Shown: positions 33,236 through 42,257 of the stretch, piece by piece
How positions within the stretch are numbered: the first letter of the stretch is position 1
Layout of the letters: every line of letters begins with the position of its first letter
NCBI RefSeq assembly: GCF_000182925.2
Contig: NC_026503.1
Coordinates: 5,208,001 to 5,272,000, forward strand
DNA: 64,000 nt
Reading direction: 5' to 3'
Source: Neurospora crassa OR74A
Taxonomy: Eukaryota; Ascomycota; Sordariomycetes; Sordariales; Sordariaceae
Made by a program: the position numbers and the translations under genes
The notes under the pieces: generated by a model
What the model was told of the DNA's origin: nothing
Seen by the model: the letters and a program-made list of their open reading frames with translations, nothing else
Database searches by the model: none

Positions 33236-34397
33236 TTTCAACCTAGGCGCGGTAGTAGAAGTGGGATAGGTATGCTTGTGGCTCGTTTCTTCCATGTTCT
33301 TGTCTTTCGGAGTATCTGTTCTATCAATGCTTCTCTTCTGCTCGAGGCTGGTCCTTTCTTGGTCTGGCCGCTTTGTCTATCCACAGCATCATTGGGCCGG
33401 TCCGGTGTTTGGTGGTATCGAAAGACCCACGAAGCCTGTGGCACTTGAGGCACAGCGGATAGTTTTTGGTTATAGACTTTTGTATACATTTTTTCTTCCA
33501 TCGCAGTACTTCGTTCGGTGTACGAAGGGTCAGAGATTCTGCTGCTTTGTCATGATGAACCCCCCCCTTTGCTACAAGGTCTCGTGCCCTGTGATCCGGC
33601 TGCTTGTACCGGAGTTGCAGTCTTCGCGCTGGCTTTCTTGCTTTTTATAAGCACAGCGCTAGACGCATCCGGTCATCGATTCCTCCATGCTTCCGGTTGT
33701 ACTGAAAATGTCGGACCGCAAACCTTGCAATCGCGCTAGCAAGCTGCGGGTAGGGTTTCAGGCAAGTGAAATCCTGTTTCCGTTGCCAGTTTTGTTGACA
33801 AAACGTTCGGAACCGGAGGGTTAGTCAGGGGGCGGCGAGGTGGTATTGAAGCGTACCCCGGAACCCAACCCTCGACCGCAACGACAAATCTTCTTCCAAC
33901 ACCAAGCTCCAGTCATACACTCTACAGATCATTTTACAGGATTCTTGACTAGTCAATGGATTTTGCTAACCTCGTTTGACATCTCAAATTCTCATGTCTG
34001 ACATCTTCTACCGTCGCCGTATGAGTAACCAAAACTCTCGGTTAAATGCCGCCCCTCGATCCTTGGCAGCCGCCCATCGACTACTCCCAAACTGTCAACG
34101 GCACACCATCCGCCGTTTCCCGGTTTCCGGGACTGTGGCTTACCATCCCCAGACACATTCCCCCACGGCACTGTCACTCCGTCTTGCCAAATTCGCGATG
34201 CCAAGTAGATTAACCACTCCATTCTAGCCCAGTTATGGTCATTCAGTCTACCGATCCTCGTCAGCAGAGACTGAAACAGCGCCGCACCGCGTTCCCGATC
34301 AAGTCTCCTTGCACCCCTTTCGTGTGCGATTATGGCACCTCACCTACAACAGGCTCCAGGCGTCACCATGCCCCCCCTGCTTGCCGCTCCGAAGTGG

Positions 34398-34481
34398 CCG
34401 GGGATGGATTCCCGGGGCAAGATCATGGGAATGACAGGACCAGCACTTAATGGGGATGACAGTTGGATTCATGCTCCGGGG
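34398..34481. promoter_or_regulatory. Three CRE-1/CreA-type sites
   Basis: CCGGGG, matching the SYGGRG consensus of the carbon-catabolite repressor CreA/CRE-1, occurs at 34398-34403, 34412-34417 and 34476-34481, about 175-260 bases before the AA9 start codon. Two sites only 14 bases apart are typical of functional CreA targets. Binding itself is inferred. Confidence 0.5.
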
Positions 34482-34559
34482 TTGGAACCCAATTCAGGGA
34501 CTGGCTGTGCCGTATCGCCGATCCGGTCCTTGGATCAAGTCCTAACTATCACAGACAGG

Positions 34560-34566
34560 ATAAAAA
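34560..34566 (+). promoter_or_regulatory. TATA-like element of the AA9 gene
   Basis: ATAAAAA lies 90-96 bases before the ATG, in the right place for a TATA box of a highly induced fungal gene. It is the only such element in the near promoter. Confidence 0.4.
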
Positions 34567-34655
34567 GCTCAACCACACCCATAGAACGCTCTTTCTCTCT
34601 CTCTCTCCAGATCGCTCACGACATCCTCTACGTCTCACTCACGCACCAGCCCAAC

Positions 34656-35916
34656 ATGCGGTCCACTCTTGTCACCGGCCTCATCGCCGGCCTACTCTCC
34701 CAACAAGCCGCCGCCCACGCCACCTTCCAAGCCCTTTGGGTCGATGGTGCCGATTATGGCTCGCAATGCGCTCGCGTCCCTCCTTCCAACTCCCCCGTCA
34801 CCGATGTGACTAGCAATGCCATGAGGTGTAACACGGGAACTTCGCCCGTTGCGAAGAAGTGCCCTGTCAAGGCGGGAAGTACGGTCACTGTTGAGATGCA
34901 CCAGGTATGCTGCCATTCTCCTGCTCTCGTCAACCGCCGGCTTCGCCCCTGACTGCCTTCCATGCGGAGCAGGTTCTCAAGAGTTACCTGCTTTTCCCTC
35001 CCTCTCTTCTCTTTCCTCTTCCCTCCGCCACCTCCTTTTTTTTTTTCCATCCCGCCTGTTCATGTTCGCCTCAGTCACACCCTCCCGTACCGACGCTGAC
35101 CTATAAGCAGCAAGCAAATGACCGCTCCTGTTCCTCTGAAGCCATCGGTGGCGCTCACTACGGTCCCGTCCTCGTGTATATGTCCAAGGTCTCCGACGCC
35201 GCCTCCGCCGACGGTTCCTCTGGCTGGTTCAAGATCTTTGAGGACACCTGGGCCAAGAAGCCCTCCAGCTCCTCGGGCGACGATGATTTCTGGGGCGTCA
35301 AAGACCTCAACTCGTGCTGCGGCAAGATGCAGGTCAAGATCCCCTCGGACATCCCCGCGGGTGACTATCTCCTCCGTGCCGAGGTTATCGCGCTCCATAC
35401 CGCCGCAAGCGCGGGAGGTGCCCAGTTGTACATGACCTGCTACCAGATCTCCGTTACCGGTGGTGGCTCCGCTACCCCGGCGACTGTCAGCTTTCCTGGT
35501 GCCTACAAGAGCTCCGACCCTGGTATCCTCGTTGACATCCACAGTGCCATGAGCACCTACGTCGCCCCCGGACCGGCTGTGTACTCGGGTGGAAGCTCCA
35601 AGAAGGCCGGAAGCGGCTGCGTGGGCTGCGAGTCTACTTGCAAGGTTGGCTCCGGCCCGACTGGAACTGCTTCTGCCGTCCCTGTTGCGAGCACGTCGGC
35701 GGCTGCTGGTGGTGGAGGCGGTGGTGGGAGCGGTGGCTGCAGCGTTGCAAAGTATCAGCAGTGTGGTGGAACCGGCTATACCGGGTGCACATCCTGCGCT
35801 GTGAGTGTCCTCCTGTTTAATGGTCGAGTTGAGGGTTGGCTTGCTAATGTGACTTTATCTAGTCCGGATCCACCTGCAGCGCTGTCTCACCTCCTTATTA
35901 CTCCCAGTGTGTCTAA
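34656..35916 (+). CDS. AA9 lytic polysaccharide monooxygenase with CBM1
   Basis: Three exons, join(34656..34904, 35111..35800, 35863..35916), give 330 aa. The introns are 206 and 62 nt, both phase 0. The enzyme is a secreted copper monooxygenase that cleaves cellulose or related glucans oxidatively. The signal peptide MRSTLVTGLIAGLLSQQAAA is followed by His21, which becomes the N-terminal copper ligand. The second histidine of the brace is His99 (AIGGAHYGP). The axial Tyr194 lies in QLYMTCYQI, with His179 and Gln188 as second-sphere residues. A Gly/Ser/Ala linker leads to a C-terminal cellulose-binding CBM1 (CSVAKYQQCGGTGYTGC...YYSQC) that spans the last intron. All key residues are present. 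Likely induced on cellulose and repressed by glucose (see the upstream sites). Confidence 0.95.
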
Positions 35917-36547
35917 ACACCGCCCTCAATTACCGACACGATGGGTATCCCTTGGCAAGTTCTGACGAACGAACGACAAACGGGATGTCGAAGTTTATCG
36001 CTTCGCAACAAACATATTTCGCTGTACATACTTAAATTATCCGGGTTTGGGTCTTGGTCTTTATATGACCGCGGCTGAAGTTGAACATATCCTGCATGAG
36101 AGTCGTCGAGACTTCACCCTCATGTTCAAGCATCAACGTGCTTTTTGATATGTATGCTTAGGTAGGTAGAGATAAGCTGCGATACTGGTTTGGGGTAGCT
36201 TACAGGCCTGTTACAAGACAATTATTATGTCAAGCTGTGTCAAGTTTCGAAAGCCATATCACGTCAAGTTGTACAGTTGTAGGAATGGTGCGTTCACAAG
36301 TGGCATCAATGGGCTGAATCGGTTTGGGCTGCGACTGCGCCATTCTCCCCTTTATTCACCTTATCCTCTTCCTAATTTTCAGCAAGCACCCTCCAACGTT
36401 TTCCCCTTTGTTTCCGCCTTCAGATTCCTCTTCGGTTTCCCCTTGTTGTTTTTATCCCCCCTTGTCGTTCCTTCTTGGTGTTGTTCCTTCTTGGTATTGA
36501 TCCCTTCCCATCCTTTCCCATCTGCTCACCCTTCCCAAGACCTTCTC
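35917..36547. other. Intergenic
   Basis: Downstream region of the AA9 gene and 3' side of cysteine-rich gene 3. It contains AGGTAGGTAGAG at about 36161-36172. No gene recognised. Confidence 0.45.
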
Positions 36548-36826
36548 CTACCTATGGTAGTACCACCTATCTCCGCTCGTCTCTCCCACCCTTTGACACG
36601 CCGGGCAATACTCGTCGCTAGTCCTCCCATCGAGGTACGTATCATGACGCCATCTAGAGCGGATACAGGGAGGGCGGTTGGTGGGTCCGCACTTGGCGAG
36701 GCGCTCTGTGGCTACAAAATACCCACCTCTGGGGTAAAGTCCGCCATTGCGGCCTTGCCAGCCGCAGTCAGAATGGCAGTTTTCGCCGTTGAGGCAGTAC
36801 TTGTATGTGTAACCGACGCGGCACAT
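36548..36826 (-). CDS. Small cysteine-rich protein, family member 3
   Basis: The gene has 92 codons on the minus strand and starts at CCAGAATGTGC. It is the longest member. It shows Cys2, Tyr10-Cys11-x-x-Gly14-x-x-Cys17, an extra Cys21 before Gly-Trp, middle cysteines KC...PC and the C-terminal CPAC, followed by a tail ending RWYYHR. The leader just before the ATG (CACAGAGC...CAG) also matches that of member 5, which suggests a fairly recent shared origin. No signal peptide, no membrane helix and no intron needed. The aromatic run YTYKYC before Cys11 is conserved in kind across the family. Function is unknown; zinc binding is inferred from cysteine spacing only. Confidence 0.68.
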   Translation of the reverse strand: MCRVGYTYKYCLNGENCHSDCGWQGRNGGLYPRGGYFVATERLAKCGPTNRPPCIRSRWRHDTYLDGRTSDEYCPACQRVGETSGDRWYYHR

Positions 36827-38085
36827 TCTGGCTCTGTGTTTGATGCTTGGGGGTTTAGCTGCTAGGTCGACAGGTAGGTAGTTTGGGATCTTTTGTGGTT
36901 GAAAGAGTGGTTGTTTCGGCGATGAACGTTTAGGGTGACGAGTACAGATGTCTTTCTGGCTTGAGAATCTTGCGTTCGCTTGCTTGCAGTATTGTTGCCT
37001 TCTGGGTTGGGGTAAGGACTAAGGAAGCAAAATCTGGGTTGTTCTGGCGAGAATTGAGGCCTTTAAATACGTGGTCTAAGGACGTCAATTTTTCAAGGTT
37101 GACCGTGAGACCGCCCCATCCGTAGTTGTGGTGGTGAAGCATCTCATGGGATGGTGAATGATCTTTGTTGCGTTGGACTGTCGCAGGTGGATAGGGTGAA
37201 GTTCATGCCAGCTCAACTATGGGATTATAGCGTTCATCCCAGTGCTTCTACCGCACTTTGATGGCTTCACAACCCCGTTACAGCGTGGAGGTGACCCGGC
37301 AGACCACAGAGACAGTTTCAATGATGCTCGGAGTCCGGCGGATGGAAGCTGAGGTGTTTGATCGTTGATCACCGCCAGCTAAGAGAACCCCGGTCATTCT
37401 TCGCTTTCACCTGGCTTAGCTCAACCATGATTTACTAGGTATGAATCCTTCCTCAAGGTACCAGATTCATGCGGGCCGGACTGGAAGGCAGAGTTGAAAT
37501 TGAATGATGGAGCAGTTTGATCCCCAGAGCAATCTCAGGACGAGATCCAAGAGCCTTTCACTGAGAATAATGGTGCAGGTATGGTTCACAACTAAGGGCG
37601 ATCAATCATGAAAATAGAATGATTTCAGTCACGACTGGAGGGTTAGAAGTACCATTGATGGTAGATGATAGCATCGAGAGCAGCAAGTAGACTCAAGTCT
37701 GCTCATGTGAGGAAGTTGTCAATCAGATGATAAGCACATATAGTGTACCTCTATGAGGCCAGAGCTAGGTACCTCTAGAGGTAGGTACCTCTATGTTTTG
37801 AGGTTTCAACGGGCTTGGTTTGATCATGAGTGGCACTTGAATCCATGAGCTTCTGAGGAGAACTGAAGCTCAGATTGTCAATTTGCGCTTCCTAAGATAT
37901 TCATATTACGAGCGTGCCTCCGGTTCTGCGAGCCTGTGTTAATGATTTTCTTCCCTCAATGTTCTTCCAACGATTTTCCCCTGTCTCTTTTCCGTTCCAG
38001 TCCTCTCACTGGTCTTCATTTGTCCAGCCTCCTTCCTCCTTTCTGTCCGGAGTGCTTTTCTCCGCCATGGTCCTCCGCTGCACTT
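36827..38085. other. Intergenic with palindromic motif
   Basis: No supported gene. The stretch includes the palindrome-like AGGTACCTCTAGAGGTAGG at 37767-37792. It separates cysteine-rich genes 3 and 4, both minus strand. Confidence 0.5.
37767..37792. repeat. Palindromic GGTACCTCTAGAGGTA motif
   Basis: A near-perfect inverted repeat centred on CTCTAGAG, with outer AGGTACCT on both sides. It is the longest example of the intergenic CCTA/TAGG motif family in this window. Confidence 0.7.
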
Positions 38086-38346
38086 CTAGCGTCTCCTTCT
38101 TCTTCCGTGGCTCCTAGAAGCGCTCTCGCACTGAGGGCACATGATGTCACTCTCGTTGGTGTCTCCACCGACATACTCCTGGCCGGAGCAACCGCGGTAC
38201 CTGAGCCCTGAGCATTCACGCCTAAGCATGACCTCCCGAGCGTATGGCCTCACGTATGTCTCTCCGGCACGGTTGACCCAGCCGTTGTCGGCGACGCAGC
38301 TTGCTCCTTGGGAGCAGAAGTGGAATTTGTACCAGATTTGACACAT
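38086..38346 (-). CDS. Small cysteine-rich protein, family member 4
   Basis: The gene has 86 codons on the minus strand and starts at CCAAGATGTGTC. It has Cys2, Phe10-Cys11-Ser-Gln-Gly14-x-x-Cys17, then NGWVNRAGETY, which closely matches members 1 and 5 (GWVNxxGQxY). Middle cysteines (ECSGLRYRGC) and the C-terminal CPQC follow. The tail ends in five arginines after a Ser-Arg-His-Gly stretch, unlike its relatives, and could act as a nuclear or nucleic-acid-binding tail (inference). No signal peptide. Function unknown. Confidence 0.7.
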   Translation of the reverse strand: MCQIWYKFHFCSQGASCVADNGWVNRAGETYVRPYAREVMLRRECSGLRYRGCSGQEYVGGDTNESDIMCPQCESASRSHGRRRRR

Positions 38347-38827
38347 CTTGGATTATTTGCTTTCTTGGGTTGTTAGTTACCTGTACGCTGTGTGTGTAGA
38401 TTTCATGTATGTAGGTAGGTGTCTTGATCCTTACCTGTGTGCTTGCCTGCGGTGTTCTAAGTCTTCTAGTTTGGGCTTTCTGGTTTGGTTTAGATGGTTT
38501 GGGTGGTAGAAGGAAAGCCTCTATCAGGGCATAAGTTGGAGGCGTTATATAGGTACCTACCTACGACTATTAGATTTTTGTCCTCATCACGGTGAATCTG
38601 AAAGCGGCTTGTGATGTTCCCGAAAGTGAATAGTGGTCCACGTGAAGGGCCCATGAAGGGAGGAATTGAAGGTCATTGCAAGTGAATATCTCTAGGTACC
38701 TTAATCTCCACCAATCATCAATTCGATCCCGAACGCTTGCCAAGTGAACGAAAGCTTTTTAATTCCATTCACCACCTGTACCAAACGGCAATATTGCAGA
38801 GTATTTGCAGATACCTAGAGGTACCTA
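38347..38827. other. Intergenic, upstream of cysteine-rich gene 4
   Basis: Contains GTAGGTAGGTG at about 38411, GTACCTACCTACG at about 38552 and TACCTAGAGGTACCTACC at 38812-38829. No gene recognised. The last motif abuts the left end of the MITE-like element. Confidence 0.5.
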
Positions 38828-39462
38828 CCACAGCGGGAATATAAGGAGGGTTTCTAGTCTAGAAGGGGGTGTCTAGCCTAGAGTGGAAAACTAAACTTGT
38901 CTGGTGAACTAGGCTAGACGAAAAGTCTAGCCTAGACGTGAAATAGGAGCCTCTGATTGGTTGAAATGGGCTTATAGGGGGCAAAAGTTAGGAACCACTA
39001 TAATAGCCGCTATTACTACTATAGTGGGAGAGTGGTTTCCCTTACTAGAGGTAGTTACTTAGGTAGGTATTTACTTATGGGACTTCGACTTCGAAGTCTA
39101 ACTATCTGAATGAAGGCATTTCCAAAGAGAACAATGCGAAACTTTCGCGCGACCGAAAAAAGGCGACTACCAGCGGGATTGAACTGGTAGCCATAAGAAA
39201 GAGAGCAAACACAAGAACCATTGAGCTACTAGCCCAATTGAATAATAAAAGCGTTCGCTGTGTTGGTTCCTATAGGCATTTGAAATCCTGAGAAAGAGTG
39301 ACCGCTACTAGAAAAAAAAAAAAAAAAATCCAAGCTTTCAAAGGTTTGGGAAAGAACCATCACCCCCAACCAATCAGGAGCTCCGTCCAATAAGCCTAGA
39401 TTGAGTATCTAGCCTAGACAATGTCATCTAGCCTAGATGACCGCCCGGTTTTCCCGCTATGG
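38828..39462. mobile_element. MITE-like non-autonomous DNA element, TA target site
   Basis: The 635-bp segment starts CCACAGCGGGAA and ends TTCCCGCTATGG, an inverted repeat with one mismatch in 12. Beyond this, both ends carry tandem (G)TCTAG(C/G)CTAGA units (left 38855-38935, right about 39394-39440) and a matching GGAGC..CTGATTGGTTG block (left about 38950, right about 39367-39383 inverted). The element is flanked on both sides by TA (38826-38827 and 39463-39464), the target duplication of Tc1/mariner-type transposons. No transposase frame is present, so it would move only with help from elsewhere. Inside are a hairpin-forming segment (about 38990-39051), a tRNA-like unit and a run of 17 A (39312-39328). 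The ends are diverged, so insertion is not very recent. Confidence 0.65.
39162..39235 (-). ncRNA. tRNA-like Pol III unit inside the MITE
   Basis: The minus strand of this 74-nt stretch has an A-box (TAGCTCAATGG, 39218-39228), a B-box (GTTCAATCC, 39176-39184) at tRNA spacing, and a run of six T right after the end (39156-39161), as in Pol III genes. The fold is poor: only part of the acceptor and T stems pair, and the sequence instead allows CTACCAG/CTGGTAG pairing around the B-box. I read it as a degenerate tRNA or a tRNA-derived sequence, not a working tRNA. An amino-acid identity cannot be given. Confidence 0.45.
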
Positions 39463-39464
39463 TA

Positions 39465-40264
39465 AGTACCTACCTATCATTCTCTTGTATGGATGCTCAG
39501 GCTGTAATCTTGGCGGCAAAACCTTGCCAAAACATTGGGTAAAAGCCTCCATAACGGGGTCTCTTTTTCTTTCTTTTACCGTAGTGAATGGTGGTAACAC
39601 AAGGAACTACTCTACTTCGAAGAGCAGGACAGTTCACTGGATTCCGGGCCCTTTATTTGCTGGCAAGCGGATATCCCACTTCACCACGACTTGGTATCCA
39701 GTACTTGGGAAAAGAGATAAAGCCTATTGCCATCCAGTTCGTGTGGGAGCTTAAGTGATAGTATTTTTACGTTGCAAATGGGCATGAGCTCCAAAAGACA
39801 TGTGAGTGTCTCACCAGGGGCAGGTGCTATGGTTTAAACAATCTCGGCCCTTCAGCGGCCCTTTCACCGGACTAGCGCCAGCGAGTGTTTACACAGAGAT
39901 GTTCGCGATGAAGCCTTTAAACTTGAGCTCTTTGATGGTATCTAAATTGTGTGAATCCAGGCGCTGTACGGAAATCTTACGAGTACAAACACAGCCCTAT
40001 CGACTGCCTTCCACACCCAACTGTGAATTTGACCCTCATCTTTCCTTCCGTTCGCTGATTCCTTCTGTAGAGGTACGTTGGAAGATTTCAACAATCTCTC
40101 CACACCCCTCCTATCACTCAAGTACCATTTCGTGTCGAATTCGTTCACTCTGCTGCTTTTGGTCCTTGATTTCCTTTTCAATGTTTTGTTGGTAGATGTA
40201 AAGACGAGAAATTATAGCCTACGTACCTAGGTATGCCATTGAGTGGCGCAGGCGGCTTTGAGCT
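39465..40264. other. Intergenic
   Basis: Space between the MITE-like element and cysteine-rich gene 5. Open frames of 105 and 129 codons (39437-39754, 39806-40195) lack domain features and normal start contexts. No gene supported. Confidence 0.45.
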
Positions 40265-40501
40265 TTACCAGAGTTGGCAAATAAGGCAAGTCTCCTCACT
40301 GGTCTTGGTCTCGGAGCCAGGTCCCAAAGACCTTCTTTGGCGGCAGTCATAGCCGCGCTCAAAGTTGGAGCAACGACGAATGCGCACGAACTGTGCGTAG
40401 GACTTGGCGTAGGATTGGCCCTGACTATTGACCCAGCCATAGCCCCCGCGGCAGCGGGGACCTTGGGCGCAGTACTTGTATTCAGTGTAAGTGTAGCACA
40501 T
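40265..40501 (-). CDS. Small cysteine-rich protein, family member 5
   Basis: The gene has 78 codons on the minus strand and starts at CCAGTATGTGC. It has Cys2, Tyr10-Cys11-Ala-Gln-Gly14-x-x-Cys17, GGYGWVNSQGQSY, middle cysteines (RCSNFERGYDC) and the C-terminal CLIC. The segment after Cys17 is nearly the same as in member 1 (GYGWVNEQGQLY), although the two genes lie 29 kb apart on opposite strands. Its leader matches member 3. No signal peptide. Function unknown; it is the best query for searching the family because it is closest to the apparent consensus. Confidence 0.72.
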   Translation of the reverse strand: MCYTYTEYKYCAQGPRCRGGYGWVNSQGQSYAKSYAQFVRIRRCSNFERGYDCRQRRSLGPGSETKTSEETCLICQLW

Positions 40502-42257
40502 ACTGGCGCTCTGTGATGGTGAGGATGTTAGCTACCTCTAGCATCTGGCCGTTTAGTTGTAGTGGAGTGATTTCGCACTTACATTTGCCTTGGTACCTCT
40601 AGGGATAGGTAAAATGGGGATTGTTGGGTTTCCGACGTTTGGTGTGACAATGAGAAAGAACTCACGGATGGAGGGTTTTATGCTGCAGCGGCGCCACTGT
40701 TAAATACCTATTGAAACCTTAAAAGCTTTCACGCGGGAAATAACTAAGTCAGTGCCAAAGGAACGAAATGCCCGTGAATCACCTGGGTTGTGAATGGTAT
40801 GGCGCGGATGGTGAAGGCCATTAAGAGACGACGGTAGGCTCTAGAGACCTGTAAGCACAATTGATCCTCCACTAGAGGTAAACTGCATCTCTGTGATTCA
40901 TTCACTGGAGCTGGACTGTAAAAACCTTAAGCATCAACCTTCTTTTCCATCTGCCTGAATCTCAGCCTCGGGGTCAAAGAACATCTTCACCTTTTGAACG
41001 GCAACCGCGATCTTCTTGATAGAGGTAGGTAGAGGTATCGATCGGTCCTCCATACGCCTGGGGCATCACTTCACTCCATTCCAGTTTCCTTGCAAGATCA
41101 GCAGCCAATTCCCTCATCCCTTAGCCTCCCAGACTTACTGGGTTTGCTCACTTGTTGGTTCGCACGTACTTGAATCTTCCATGATTGTCCCCCATTGCCT
41201 GAACCTGAAGGTTCACGTCGGCGGTTCATTGAGGACCTCTGGCACCTCCCATGCAAATGTTGGCATCGTCCGCCCAACCGTCTAGTGGTTCGCATCAAAG
41301 CTCGAATGAAACAGACAGTCGAACTCGTTCAATTCAATGGTGGCGTCGGGTTGTAGGTGCTAACTGGGAGTATGTGCTCTCCGGTTTGCTGTGGCACGCT
41401 GTTCACGGGGAAGTTGCACAGGAGGCGTTAATGGTGCGCCAGTCCAAAGGCGAGATTTTGTAGAAGGCTTCAATCTCCCGGTTCTTGATGAGTTGGGCTC
41501 GGCCGTGCCGGCAGGAGTCAAACATTCTTCATGTTGACACTCTCGTGGAAGAAGAAGCGGGGCCAGTTTGAGGTGTCACTGCAACCGGAGATATCTGGGT
41601 TTTAATGCCTTCTGCGGTCATGAATGATTCGAAGTCGCATGGCAGTGGTCCAAATTGCCCGTGCCCATTGTACATCGGAACATCGGAAGAGGCATTATAG
41701 GTATTCATGGGTGCCTAGGACAGAAATCTTGTCAGAGAATGAGATGAAGGCCGAATGGTCAAAGAATTACTCAAGGCATGTTGTGAAACACGATCATTCT
41801 GTCATGAAGAACGGATCTAAAGTTCGCAAATCATGGTTACAAAACGTACCAGCTTGAAGAATGAGCGTCTGATTGACCTGTTGGAGAGTGCGCCACACTG
41901 CACCAGCCACCCCCCTGAGCGCCACAGCTCAGACGTCGACCATGCTTCATGGCAAAATCACCACCATCACTTTGGTATGTCAAGCAAGCAGGATCCAAGA
42001 TGGCATTCAAACACTGTATAAAAATGCTTCCAAGTCCCTGAACTATCTGCGGAAATAATCAAAGTCTGACTCCAAGTCATAATCATAGACAATAAGGACG
42101 GGGAACAAACTAGGTACTATGACCAGCACGCAAACATGTCCAGTCCTGGGAAACCCCGAATCCAACAGAACTCAAACGAAGGGAAGCATGCAACACAATG
42201 AACATAATCACTCCCCTACCACTTTCCACAAGGGTTCGAAGGTGCCTACCTCTCGAA
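40502..42257. other. Intergenic
   Basis: A gene-poor stretch of 1.75 kb. Frames are short and unsupported on both strands. GAGGTAGGTAGAGGTAT lies near 41020-41037. I see no RNA gene or terminal repeats. Confidence 0.45.

Larger units (their letters stand above)
33236..34655. other. Intergenic, promoter of the AA9 gene
   Basis: No supported gene. The last 400 bases hold the AA9 promoter with CRE-1-type motifs. A pyrimidine-rich CT tract at about 34590-34607 lies in the probable 5' leader. Confidence 0.5.
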
